A DNA stretch of 64,000 nucleotides from Aquisalimonas lutea (GTDB lineage: Bacteria > Pseudomonadota > Gammaproteobacteria > Nitrococcales > Aquisalimonadaceae). A program made the position numbers and the translations under genes. The stretch lies in contig NZ_JAUFPK010000001.1 of NCBI RefSeq assembly GCF_030409225.1, forward strand, positions 2,161,566 through 2,225,565, written 5' to 3'. The notes beneath the pieces were generated by a model that saw only the letters and a list, made by a program, of their open reading frames with translations, was not told the DNA's origin and did not search any database. Of this stretch, positions 45,110 through 53,870 are shown one piece after another. Within the stretch, counting starts at the first letter, position 1, and every line of letters starts with the position of its first letter.

Positions 45110-45961
45110 ATGAGCGTCAAGACTGTCGGCGTTGTCGGGGCCGGGACCATGGGCAGCGGCATTGCCCAGGCGTTTGCCGCCAGCGGCTTCAACGTGAAGA
45201 TGTCCGACATCGGGCCCGAGCAGGTCGAGCGCGGCCGCAAGGCGGTCGAGAAGAGCCTGGACCGGCTCGTGTCCAAGGACAAGATCAGCGTCGCCGATCA
45301 CGGCGCCGCCCTGGAGCGCCTGGAAGGCGTCGTCGGGCTGGATCCGCTGGCGGACTGCGACCTGGTGGTCGAGGCGGCCACCGAGCGGGAAGAGCTCAAG
45401 CTGCAGATCTTCCGCGATCTCTCCGGGCTCGTCGGCGAGCACGTGGTGCTCGCCTCCAACACCTCGTCCATCTCCCTGACGCGCATCGCTGCGGCCACCA
45501 CCCGGCCGGAGCGCGTGATCGGCATGCACTTCTTCAATCCCGTGCCGGTGATGAAGCTGGTGGAGGTCGTGCGGGCGCTGCAGACCAGCGACGCGGTGTT
45601 CGAGCAGGTGGACGGGCTGACCCGGCAGCTGGGCAAGGAGCCGGTGGCGGTCAAGGACAGTCCGGGCTTCGCGGTCAACCGCATCCTCGTGCCCATGATC
45701 AACGAGGCCTGCTTCGCCTACGCCGAGGGCATTGCGTCGCCGGAGGACATCGACCGGGTGATGCAGATGGGCGCCAATCACCCCATGGGGCCGCTGGCCC
45801 TGGCCGACCTCATCGGGCTGGACACGTGCCTGGAAGTCATGAAGGTCCTGCACGGCTCGCTCGGCGACCCCAAGTACCGGCCCTCGCCGCTGCTCCAGCA
45901 GATGGTGGACGCCGGCTACCTGGGCCGAAAGGTGGGGCGCGGCTTCTACGTCTACGACTAG
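45110..45961 (+). CDS. 3-hydroxybutyryl-CoA dehydrogenase
   Basis: NAD(P)-dependent oxidation of 3-hydroxyacyl-CoA, or the reverse reduction of acetoacetyl-CoA (283 residues, normal length for the PaaH/Hbd family). The dinucleotide motif GAGTMGSGIAQAFA is at about 9-22. Active-site residues lie in SNTSSIS (Ser), MHFFNPVPVMKLVEVV (His and Glu) and FAVNRILVPMINEA (Asn). It ends RGFYVYD. It sits 33 nt after zipA, where ligA is common, so it may be an insertion between core genes. It could link fatty-acid or PHA metabolism with phaC at the right edge. Confidence 0.93.
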   Translation: MSVKTVGVVGAGTMGSGIAQAFAASGFNVKMSDIGPEQVERGRKAVEKSLDRLVSKDKISVADHGAALERLEGVVGLDPLADCDLVVEAATEREELKLQIFRDLSGLVGEHVVLASNTSSISLTRIAAATTRPERVIGMHFFNPVPVMKLVEVVRALQTSDAVFEQVDGLTRQLGKEPVAVKDSPGFAVNRILVPMINEACFAYAEGIASPEDIDRVMQMGANHPMGPLALADLIGLDTCLEVMKVLHGSLGDPKYRPSPLLQQMVDAGYLGRKVGRGFYVYD

Positions 45962-45990
45962 CGGCGTAGGGCCGGGCAAGAGGAGCGGGC

Positions 45991-46935
45991 ATGCTGGCTT
46001 TCCTGCAGGGGTTCGCCCTGGGGCTGTTCGTCTCCTGCGGCCCCTGGTTCCTGGCGGGGCTGATCAATCCGGCCCTGGCCGTGCCGGCGGAGCCGGCGGG
46101 GCGCCTGCAGGTCATCCTGCGCTACTGGCTGGCGATCCCGTTCATCGCGTTCGTGCTGTGGCTGACCTCGCTGTGGGGCGGCTTCGGCCCCGGTTTCCTG
46201 GGCTGGATCGCGGGGCTGCTGGCCGTCGCCGTGGAGCTGCCCCTGGAGCGGTGCTGGCGCCGCTGGCGGGCGGGGCGCCGGGACCGGGAGCAGCGCGCCC
46301 GCGCCGAGCGCAGCCGGGCCGCCCGGGCGGCCTCGGAGCGCGAGGCAGGGGTCACCGAGCTGGATCCCGCGCACCCGCCGGCGGATGCGGACGCCCTGGT
46401 TGACGCCCTGTGCCGCGTCAAGCAGCGCCTCCTGGACGCCCGGCGGGCGGACCTGGCCGGGCATGCCGATCGCCTCTACACCCGCTACCGGCGGGCGCTG
46501 GAGCTGCTGCGCCGGCGCTTCGACGCCCGCGAGGTGACCGGCGAGCGTGCGCTGGAGCTGCTCCGGGCGGTGGGCCACAACGGCGTGGACGAGCTGGAGT
46601 CCATGGCCTCCCGGGCTGCCGGCGTGCTCGGCGTGGACGCGCAGTACGTGCAGCGGCGGCTGCGAGCCGAGGGCGATACACTGACCGCCGAGGAACGCCG
46701 GGCGCTGGAGCGGCGCCTGCAGCTGGTGGATGACACCGAGGCCGAGCTGCGGCGCCGGGCCGGGCGGCTGGAGACCGTCATGACCGCCCTGGACGACGCC
46801 GTCGTGGCCCTGGCCGGCATCGAGACCGGCCGCGGGCACGCATCCGTCACCGCGGACCGGGCCCTGGCGGATCTGCAGCGGTTCGTGCAGGGAGCGGAGC
46901 GGTATCAGCGGACCACGGAATCGACACGGGAGTAG
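45991..46935 (+). CDS. Membrane protein paired with TelA, unknown
   Basis: A 314-residue protein with two or three N-terminal hydrophobic segments (about 1-30, 40-62 and 64-85), then a basic, helical cytoplasmic part with long charged helices (KQRLLDARRADLAGHADRLYTRYRRALELLRRR, DTEAELRRRAGRLETVMTALDDAV). It overlaps no gene but ends 4 nt before telA, so the two are probably translated together. TelA-family genes are often found next to a helical membrane protein of the XpaC kind; membership of this protein is inferred from context only. Function unknown. Confidence 0.65.
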   Translation: MLAFLQGFALGLFVSCGPWFLAGLINPALAVPAEPAGRLQVILRYWLAIPFIAFVLWLTSLWGGFGPGFLGWIAGLLAVAVELPLERCWRRWRAGRRDREQRARAERSRAARAASEREAGVTELDPAHPPADADALVDALCRVKQRLLDARRADLAGHADRLYTRYRRALELLRRRFDAREVTGERALELLRAVGHNGVDELESMASRAAGVLGVDAQYVQRRLRAEGDTLTAEERRALERRLQLVDDTEAELRRRAGRLETVMTALDDAVVALAGIETGRGHASVTADRALADLQRFVQGAERYQRTTESTRE

Positions 46936-46939
46936 GGGC

Positions 46940-48082
46940 ATGAGCCAGCAACAGGGGGATGCCGCCGGCGGCGAGCCGCTCCGCCTGGAGTTGCCGGGCG
47001 CGGAGGACGTCGCCGGCGGTGCGGCCCCGGATACGGACCCGGGGCTGGAAGCGGAGGCGCGGGCGTCAGTCGACCGCCTGGTCGAGGATGCCCGGGCGGA
47101 CGGCCGGAGCGCGCGCGAGACCGTGGACCGGCTGGGCCTGGAGGAGCAGCAGGAGGCGGCCCATCGCAGCGCCATGCTGCAGACGCCGTTGCGGCGCCTG
47201 GCCCACCAGGGCGACGACGGCGGGCCGGTGGCGGAGTCCCTGGAGGCGCTGCGCGGGCGCATGGAGGAGCTGGACCCCAACCGCCACAATCTCTCCCGGG
47301 ACGGGATGTCGCGCCTGCTGGCCCGTATCCCCGGGGTGGGGAGCCGCCTGCAGCGCTACTTCCGCCGCTTCGAGACGGCCCAGGAGGCGCTGGACGGCAT
47401 CATCCGTGACCTGGAGTCCGGCCGGGACATGCTGCGCCGGGACAACATCACCCTGAGCGACGATCAGGCGGCCCTGCAGGAGAGCCTCCAGCGCCTGCGG
47501 CGCCAGGTCGCCCTGGGCCGGCTCATGGACGAGCGGCTGGCGGCGGCGGCCTCGAGCCATGCCGAGGACGATCCGCAACGCACCTTCCTGGAGAACGAGC
47601 TGCTGTTCCCCTTGCGCCAGCGCATCACCGATCTCCAGCAGCAGCAGGTGGTGGCCCAGCAGGGGATCCTGGCGCTGGAGGTGGTGATCCGGAACAACCG
47701 CGAGCTCATGCGCGGCGTCGACCGCGCCCTGAACGTAACCGTCTCGGCGCTCAACGTGGCCGTCACCGTGGCCCTGGGGCTGGCCAACCAGCGCCTGGTA
47801 CTGGACCGGGTGGAGGCGCTCAATGCCAGCACCTCGAACATGATCGCCGGCACGGCGCAGAAGCTGCGCGACCAGGGCGTGGCCATCCAGCAGCGGGCCG
47901 CGTCCACGTCGCTGGACATGGAGCAGCTGGAGGAGGCGTTCGCCAACGTCATGGCGGCCATCGACGAAGTGGCGCGCTATCGCCGCGACGCGCTGCCGCG
48001 GCTGGATGCCCAGATCGACCGCCTGGAGCAGCTGGCCCGGCAGGGGGACGCGGCCTTGCGCGACATGCCGCCGGAGGGCTGA
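46940..48082 (+). CDS. TelA/KlaA family toxic-anion resistance protein
   Basis: Soluble, almost all-helical protein of 380 residues. TelA relatives are linked to tellurite and cell-envelope stress resistance, though the mechanism is unclear. Family features: [15 protein letters not shown] (about 130), [41 protein letters not shown] (about 235-260) and the [27 protein letters not shown] helix, then a C-terminal [24 protein letters not shown]. It forms a tight pair with the membrane gene upstream. Tellurite resistance is one reading; general stress tolerance is another. Confidence 0.85.
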   Translation: MSQQQGDAAGGEPLRLELPGAEDVAGGAAPDTDPGLEAEARASVDRLVEDARADGRSARETVDRLGLEEQQEAAHRSAMLQTPLRRLAHQGDDGGPVAESLEALRGRMEELDPNRHNLSRDGMSRLLARIPGVGSRLQRYFRRFETAQEALDGIIRDLESGRDMLRRDNITLSDDQAALQESLQRLRRQVALGRLMDERLAAAASSHAEDDPQRTFLENELLFPLRQRITDLQQQQVVAQQGILALEVVIRNNRELMRGVDRALNVTVSALNVAVTVALGLANQRLVLDRVEALNASTSNMIAGTAQKLRDQGVAIQQRAASTSLDMEQLEEAFANVMAAIDEVARYRRDALPRLDAQIDRLEQLARQGDAALRDMPPEG

Positions 48083-48115
48083 TCGCCCGGCTGAGGCGCC
48101 TTGCCGGAAATCCTG

Positions 48116-49381
48116 TCAGGTCTCGGCACCGCCGCCGGGCAGCGTGAAATATCGCGCCGTGGCTCCGCGTGTCTCGCGGGCCCGCCGCAGCTCGGACCGG
48201 GCCACGCTGCGCAGGTGCACCTCGTCGGGGCCGTCCAGGAAGCGCATGGCCCGGCCCCAGGTCCAGAGGTAGCTCAGGGGCGTGTCCGGCGTCAGCCCCA
48301 TGGCGCCGAAGACCTGCATGGCGCGGTCCACCACCCGGGTCTGCAGTTGCGCGACCACCACCTTGATGGCCGATACGGCGGTTCGCGCCTCGCTGTCGCG
48401 CCCCTGGTCGATGAGCCAGGCGGCGTGGAGGACCAGCAGCCGGGCCTGGTCGATCTCCATGCGCGACCAGGCGATCCAGTCGCCGATGTTGGCCTGCTCG
48501 GAGAGATACCGGCCGAAGCTGCGGCGCTCCAGGGCGCGTTCGCGCATGAGCTCCAGGGCCAGCTCGCACTGGCCGATGGACCGCATGCAGTGGTGGATGC
48601 GGCCGGGCCCGAGGCGCGCCTGGGCCATGGCGAAGCCCCGGCCCTCGTCGCCCAGGAGATTGGCCGCCGGCACGCGGACGTTGCGGAAGACCAGCTCGCA
48701 GTGCCCCTCGGGCGCGTGGTAGTGCATGACCGGCAGATCGCGGACGATCTCCAGGCCCGGCGCGTCCATGGGCACCAGCACCATGCTGTGCCGGTGATGC
48801 GGGTCGCTGTCGGGCGCCTCGTCGGAGACGCCGAGCACCACCGCCAGGCGGCAGTTCGGGTGCAGCGCGCCGGTGATGAACCACTTGCGGCCATTGATGA
48901 CATAGTCGCCGCCGTCGCGGCGGATGCTGGTGCGGATGCCGGTGGCATCGGACGAGGCCACGTCCGGCTCGCTCATGGCGAAGCACGAGCGGATCTCGCC
49001 GTCGAGGAGCGGAGCCAGCCAGTCGCGGTACTGGGCCGGTGTCGCGAAGCGATGCAGGAGCTCCATGTTGCCGGTGTCCGGCGCGGAGCAGTTGAATACC
49101 TCGGCGGCCCAGTGCACCCGCCCCATGGTCTCGGCCACCGGGGCATAGTCCAGGGTGCTCAGCGGTGTGCCGGGCTCGTCGTCGCGCAGGCCGGGGAGGA
49201 ACAGGTTCCATAGGCCGTCCCAGCGGGCCAGGGCCTTGATGTCGTTCACCAGCTCCAGCGGGTACCGGCCGGCCGCGACTTCCCGGTGCCACTGGGCGTT
49301 GTACGGCAGCACGTAGTGCTCCATGAACTGGAAGACCTGGCTGCGGATGGCCTCGCTGCGGGAGCTGTGGCTGAAGTCCAT
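48116..49381 (-). CDS. Acyl-CoA dehydrogenase (ACAD10/11-like)
   Basis: FAD-dependent desaturation of acyl-CoA (421 residues). Recognisable blocks: SEPDVASSDATGIRTSIRRDGGDYVINGRKWFITG (FAD/substrate loop), HHRHSMVLVPMDAPGLEI, GPGRIHHCMRSIG, and the C-terminal DRAMQVFGAMGLTPDTPL followed by MRFLDGPDEVH, which holds the carboxylate region expected for the catalytic base. ATG 49381 follows GGAG by 8 nt. It is more like the ACAD10/11 branch than short-chain enzymes; the substrate is unknown. It is divergent from the transglutaminase-like gene and convergent with telA. Confidence 0.9.
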   Translation of the reverse strand: MDFSHSSRSEAIRSQVFQFMEHYVLPYNAQWHREVAAGRYPLELVNDIKALARWDGLWNLFLPGLRDDEPGTPLSTLDYAPVAETMGRVHWAAEVFNCSAPDTGNMELLHRFATPAQYRDWLAPLLDGEIRSCFAMSEPDVASSDATGIRTSIRRDGGDYVINGRKWFITGALHPNCRLAVVLGVSDEAPDSDPHHRHSMVLVPMDAPGLEIVRDLPVMHYHAPEGHCELVFRNVRVPAANLLGDEGRGFAMAQARLGPGRIHHCMRSIGQCELALELMRERALERRSFGRYLSEQANIGDWIAWSRMEIDQARLLVLHAAWLIDQGRDSEARTAVSAIKVVVAQLQTRVVDRAMQVFGAMGLTPDTPLSYLWTWGRAMRFLDGPDEVHLRSVARSELRRARETRGATARYFTLPGGGAET

Positions 49382-49560
49382 GGCGTTCTCCGGCGATCGC
49401 GGAAGGTGTCCCTGTATCGCAGTGTGGGCGGCCGGCGGCCCGGGCTCCATGACCCAGGTCAAGCGGCCCGGGAGCGGTCCCAAGAGCGGCCGAAAGACGC
49501 GTATGCTGGCGGGGTAAGAGATGCTCACCCGGGCGGACCGACTGGCGGGGAAGATGGCCC

Positions 49561-50364
49561 ATGTGGCTCGACGTTACCTGTAGCATCCGGATGGACTGTC
49601 CGCAGCCGACCCCGATGATCCTGCTGCTGCGCCCGAGCAGCGGTGCGCACCAGTGGGTGGAATCGGAGAGCTACGTCCTCGCCCCCCGGGTGCCGGCCAC
49701 CGAGTACACCGACGGCTTCGGCAACCGCTGCCAGCGGCTGGTCACCACCGCCGGCCCGTTCCGCATCGACAACCACGCCCGGGTGCGGGTCCCCGCGCAG
49801 CAGGATGTCTGTCCGGGGGCGCCGTACGTGCCCGTGCAGGAGCTGCCGGACACGGTTCTGCTCTATCTCATGCCGAGCCGGTTCTGCGAGTCCGACCGCC
49901 TGGGGCCGCTGGCGCAGGAAGTCGTCCAGGACGCCCGCCCGGGCTACGACCAGGTGGCCCGGATCTCCCGGTGGGTATACGAACGTCTCCAGTATCTTTC
50001 GGGCTCGGACCCGGCGCCGGTTTCGGCGGACGAGGTCCGCAAGCGCGGCGAGGGCGTGTGCCGCGACTTCGCGCATCTCGGCATGGCCTTGTGCCGGAGC
50101 CTGAACATCCCCGCACGGATGGTCGTGGGCTACGTTCAGGACCTCCAGCCCATGGACCTGCATGCCTGGTTCGAGGCCTGGGTGGGCGGGCGCTGGTACA
50201 CGTTCGACCCGACCCAGCCGGACCGCAACACCGCGCGCGTCACCGTGGCCGTGGGCCGGGATGCTGCCGACGTCCCGGTATTCAACCAGTTCGGCCCGCC
50301 GGTGACGCCGTCGCGCATGGAGGTCAGCGTAACGGCGATCGACGAGCGCGGCGAAGGTTCGTAG
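49561..50364 (+). CDS. Transglutaminase-like protein
   Basis: Cytoplasmic protein of 267 residues with a bacterial transglutaminase-like N-terminal beta region (about 1-120) and the core papain-like fold. The catalytic triad is visible: Cys167 in GEGVCRDFAHLG, His201 in MDLHAWFEA, Asp216 in TFDPTQ. Proteins of this type are often encoded next to circularly permuted ATP-grasp/alpha-E genes involved in peptide modification, but no such partner is present here. Enzyme activity (protease, amidase or crosslinking) cannot be fixed. It is convergent with an SDR. Confidence 0.88.
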   Translation: MWLDVTCSIRMDCPQPTPMILLLRPSSGAHQWVESESYVLAPRVPATEYTDGFGNRCQRLVTTAGPFRIDNHARVRVPAQQDVCPGAPYVPVQELPDTVLLYLMPSRFCESDRLGPLAQEVVQDARPGYDQVARISRWVYERLQYLSGSDPAPVSADEVRKRGEGVCRDFAHLGMALCRSLNIPARMVVGYVQDLQPMDLHAWFEAWVGGRWYTFDPTQPDRNTARVTVAVGRDAADVPVFNQFGPPVTPSRMEVSVTAIDERGEGS

Positions 50365-50378
50365 GGCCCGCCTGCGCC

Positions 50379-51218
50379 TCAGTCGCCGGAGAACTCCGTG
50401 GCCGCCCCGGCCCGGGGTTCCCAGGCGTCCAGGTCGGCGGCCACGCCGGCCAGCTTCTCGCGGATGCGGCCGTAGGCGTAGCTGCCCAGCGGGAGCCGCA
50501 ACGGCGGATCCTCCGAGGCGACCGCCTCCAGGATGACGGCGGCCGCCCGGGCGGGATCGCCGGGCTGGCTGCCGTGGCGGTTGCGCACGGTCTCGCGGCT
50601 GGCACCGGCGGTGGCCGCGTAGTCGCCGATGACCTGCTCGGCGAGCTGCAGGGAGCGCCCGGTGAACTCGGTGCGGAACGGCCCGGGCTCGATCAGCGTC
50701 ACGTGGATGCCCAGCGGGCGCAGCTCGCCCGCCAGGGCCTCGGACATGCCCTCCAGGGCGAACTTGGAGGCGGCGTAGAAGCCGTATCCGGGCCGGGCGG
50801 CCATGCCGGCCACCGACGAGATGTTGACGATGTGCCCGCGGCCGCGGGCGCGCATGGCCGGGAGCAGGGCGCGGGTGAACTCCACCGTGCCGAAGAAGTT
50901 GGCTTCCATCATGGGGCGGTATTCCGCCGGCGACATCTCCTCGACGGCACCGATGACCCCGTAGCCGGCGTTGTTGACCAGCACGTCCACCTGCCCGAAC
51001 GCGTTCTCGGCTTCCCGGGCGGCGGCCGTGATCCGTTCCGGCTGGGTCAGGTCGAGGACGACGGGGGCGACCCGGTCGGCATACGCCGAGCGCAGGTCCG
51101 CCAGGGATGCTTCGCTGCGCGCGGTCACCACCGCACGGTCCCCCTGCGCGAGGACGGCCTCGGCGAGGGCCCTGCCGAAGCCGCTCGAGGCGCCGGTAAT
51201 GATCCAGTTGCGCGGCAT
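50379..51218 (-). CDS. Short-chain dehydrogenase (oxidoreductase)
   Basis: A 279-residue SDR of the classical type. The nucleotide motif ITGASSGFGRAL is at about 7-18, NNAGYGVIGAVEE near 85, NISSVAGM (Ser), and the YAASK catalytic Tyr/Lys at about 151-155. The C-terminal extension (DPARAAAVILEAVASEDPPLRLPLGSYA) is typical of the retinol-dehydrogenase-like YusZ group. The substrate is unknown. It lies 69 nt after the MFS gene in the same direction and could share its transcript. Confidence 0.88.
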   Translation of the reverse strand: MPRNWIITGASSGFGRALAEAVLAQGDRAVVTARSEASLADLRSAYADRVAPVVLDLTQPERITAAAREAENAFGQVDVLVNNAGYGVIGAVEEMSPAEYRPMMEANFFGTVEFTRALLPAMRARGRGHIVNISSVAGMAARPGYGFYAASKFALEGMSEALAGELRPLGIHVTLIEPGPFRTEFTGRSLQLAEQVIGDYAATAGASRETVRNRHGSQPGDPARAAAVILEAVASEDPPLRLPLGSYAYGRIREKLAGVAADLDAWEPRAGAATEFSGD

Positions 51219-51287
51219 GGTCCTGTCCTCCCGGTTGTGCCTGCCAGTGTAGCCCCGCGCGACCGCCCCCGGAACCGGAGCGGGTCG

Positions 51288-52625
51288 TCAGGGACGCCCG
51301 GCGGCCGGGGGAGTGATGTCCTCCCCGTTGTCCGCCGCGGGTTGGCCGGGCTGGGTCGCGGACGGTTCCGCCGCGTCCTCCCGGGCGCGCGGATCCAGCT
51401 CGGTGATCACCGCCGTTGTACGGGACAACGTCCGGTACGGGTTACGCGCCAGCGCCGACTCCCAGCGCATGATCCAGGCGACGGCGCCGGTCGCCAGGGC
51501 GACGGCGCCGATGTAGACGAACAGCCCGGGATCGCCGGTGCGGTTGATCACCCAGCCGGCAGCGATGGGGCCGGCGGCCGCGCCGATGCCCCAGATGAAC
51601 AGCAGCGCCCCGGCGACGGCCACGAAGTCGCTGGCCCGGGCGATGGTGTCGTTGGCCTGGGAGACGGCCAGGGGGTAGAAGGTGAAGGAGAAGCCCCCGA
51701 GCACCGCCACGCTCACCAGCAGGGCCTCGAACGGCATGCGCGCGCCGGCGAAGCCGATGCCGGCGGCCAGGACGGCGGCAATGAATCCCACCGCCAGGAT
51801 GACCGGCCGGCGCCCGTAGCGGTCCGAGAGGTGGCCGATGGGCCACTGCAGGGCGACGCCGCCGAGGATCAGGCTGGCCATGAGCGTGGCGATGGCGCCG
51901 ACATCCAGACCCAGGCGCACGCCGAATGCCGGCGTGAGCGTAAAGATGGCGCCGCTGATCAGCCCCGACGCCAGGCACGTCCAGGCGGCCAGCGGGGCGC
52001 CGGTGACGGTCTGCCGCAGCGCCATGGGCGTATGCGGGGTCGGCTCCGGGGGGTTGCTGGCGCGGCTCAGCGCGACCGGTACCAGGCACAGGGCGAACAG
52101 GACGGCCACGACCATGAACAGCTCGGCGCCGGCCGGGTCGCCGAGGTGCATGAGGAACTGACCCGCGCCCAGGGCGACGTAGGAGATGATCTGGTAGACG
52201 GAGAACACGCGCCCGCGGTTGTCCGTATCGGAGCGCTCGTTGAGCCAGCTCTCCACCACCATGTAGATGCCGGCGGTGGAGAAGCCGATGACGACCCGGG
52301 CGACGAACCAGGCGGCCGGGAGCACATACATGCCCTGGAGAAGGATCGCCGCCGTGCTGACCGCGGCGAAGATGGCGAATGCCCGGATATGGCCGGCGTG
52401 GCGGATGATCCGGCCGGCCTGCTGGGAGCCCGCCACCAGGCCGATGTAGTAGGCCGCCAGGATCAGCCCCTTGATCTGCGGGTCCACGGCGTCGAAGCTC
52501 AGCCGGACGCTGACGACCGTGCCCATGAGCCCGCCGCCGATGAGGAGCAATGCCATGGAGGCGAGCAGGGCGGTGATCGAGATCAGGAACTGGCGCAAAG
52601 GCACACTCCGGGTTGCTGCCGGCAT
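51288..52625 (-). CDS. MFS transporter, YcaD-like
   Basis: Inner-membrane transporter of 445 residues with about 12 TM segments. It resembles the YcaD group: AAYYIGLVAGSQQAGRIIRHAG (motif A-like loop), VVIGFSTAGIYMVVESWLNERSDTDNRGRV, and GHLSDRYGRRPVILAVG in the second half. The C-terminus is a long acidic, Pro-rich tail (about 405-445) with no membrane segment. ATG 52625 is chosen over upstream codons because GGACGAGA precedes it. The substrate is unknown. Confidence 0.88.
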   Translation of the reverse strand: MPAATRSVPLRQFLISITALLASMALLLIGGGLMGTVVSVRLSFDAVDPQIKGLILAAYYIGLVAGSQQAGRIIRHAGHIRAFAIFAAVSTAAILLQGMYVLPAAWFVARVVIGFSTAGIYMVVESWLNERSDTDNRGRVFSVYQIISYVALGAGQFLMHLGDPAGAELFMVVAVLFALCLVPVALSRASNPPEPTPHTPMALRQTVTGAPLAAWTCLASGLISGAIFTLTPAFGVRLGLDVGAIATLMASLILGGVALQWPIGHLSDRYGRRPVILAVGFIAAVLAAGIGFAGARMPFEALLVSVAVLGGFSFTFYPLAVSQANDTIARASDFVAVAGALLFIWGIGAAAGPIAAGWVINRTGDPGLFVYIGAVALATGAVAWIMRWESALARNPYRTLSRTTAVITELDPRAREDAAEPSATQPGQPAADNGEDITPPAAGRP

Positions 52626-52753
52626 TCTCGTCCAAGCACGGCAACGGGGCAAGGCGCGGCGGCCGCGGCAGCCCGGGGTGCCGGCAGGGCGTCGGAACCG
52701 GTACGATCGGAGGCCGACGCGTCCGCGATGCTACGAAGGATGGGCAGGTGCCG

Positions 52754-53854
52754 ATGATTGCAGAGCTGCAGCAGGCGGCGCAGGGGTGGCTGGTGATCGC
52801 CGTGGCGGCGGTCATGGTGGCGCTCTTGGTGCTCGGCGCGTACTGGCTGGCGCTGGCCAGCCTGCGGCGGATTCTCCGGGCCGACGGCGTCGCGCGCATG
52901 TTCCTGGACAGTGCCGCCCGGGCCCTCGGTGCAGTGATCTGCCTGTTCGCGCTGAAGGTCTTCTGGCAGGCGGCGCCGACGGAGCTGCCGCTGGCCGGCC
53001 CGGTGGAGTATCTGCTCACCCTGGGCCTGATCGCGGCACTGACGTGGGCCGCAGTGCGCTGCTCCGCGGCGATCGGGGAAGTGATCATTCATCTGAATCC
53101 GCCCCTGCCGGAGCAGAGCCGCCAGGCGCGCAAGATCGAGACCCAGACCCGCTTCATTACCCGCGGGCTGAACATCCTCATCGTCATCGTCGGTATCGCC
53201 ACGGCGCTGATGACGTTCCCGCCCGTGCGCCAGATCGGCACCAGCCTGCTGGCCTCGGCGGGTATCGGCGGCATCGTCCTGGGCTTCGCGGCCCGGCCGG
53301 TGCTGACGAACCTGCTCGCCGGCATGCAGATCGCGCTGACCCAGCCGTTCCGCATCGACGACGTGGTCTTCGTCCAGGGGGAGTGGTGCTGGGTGGAGGA
53401 GGTCACTAGCACCTATGTGGTGCTGCGGGTGTGGGACTTGCGGCGCCTGGTGGTGCCGCTGCAGTGGTTCATCGAGAACCCGTTCCAGAACTGGACGCGG
53501 AACTCCACCAATATCCTGGGCACGGTCTTCCTCTGGGTGGACTACCGCATGCCGGTGGACGCCCTGCGCGAGGAGTTTCTGCGCCTGCTGGGGCAGGCCC
53601 CGGAGTGGGACGGCGTGACCAGCACGGTCCAGGTCACCGACTCCTCGGACCAGGCCGTGCAGGTGCGCTTCCTCATGAGCGCGCCGGATTCCTCCCGGGC
53701 CTGGGACCTGCGCTGCCGCGTCCGGGAGGGCCTGGTTGCGTTCGTGCAGCGGGACTACCCCGCCTATCTGCCGCGCATCCGGGCCCAGCTCAGCGACGCC
53801 GCCGGCGCGACCGGCGCGCCCCTGACGCAGGGCGAGCCGGCCGATCGCGGCTAG
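52754..53854 (+). CDS. MscS-family mechanosensitive channel (small)
   Basis: Osmotic safety-valve type channel of 366 residues in the inner membrane. About four hydrophobic helices (residues about 12-35, 50-72, 82-103 and 135-155) precede the pore helix region SLLASAGIGGIVLGFAARPVLTNLLAGMQIALTQPFRIDD. The cytoplasmic beta domain follows (VVFVQGEWCWVEEVTSTYVVLRVWD, VPLQWFIENPFQN). ATG 52754 has GCAGGTG upstream. It is separate from the larger MscS protein at 58.2-60.5 kb; two such channels fit a salt-stressed lifestyle. It is convergent with the NCS1 permease gene. Confidence 0.92.
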   Translation: MIAELQQAAQGWLVIAVAAVMVALLVLGAYWLALASLRRILRADGVARMFLDSAARALGAVICLFALKVFWQAAPTELPLAGPVEYLLTLGLIAALTWAAVRCSAAIGEVIIHLNPPLPEQSRQARKIETQTRFITRGLNILIVIVGIATALMTFPPVRQIGTSLLASAGIGGIVLGFAARPVLTNLLAGMQIALTQPFRIDDVVFVQGEWCWVEEVTSTYVVLRVWDLRRLVVPLQWFIENPFQNWTRNSTNILGTVFLWVDYRMPVDALREEFLRLLGQAPEWDGVTSTVQVTDSSDQAVQVRFLMSAPDSSRAWDLRCRVREGLVAFVQRDYPAYLPRIRAQLSDAAGATGAPLTQGEPADRG

Positions 53855-53870
53855 AACCGTTTCCGCACGC

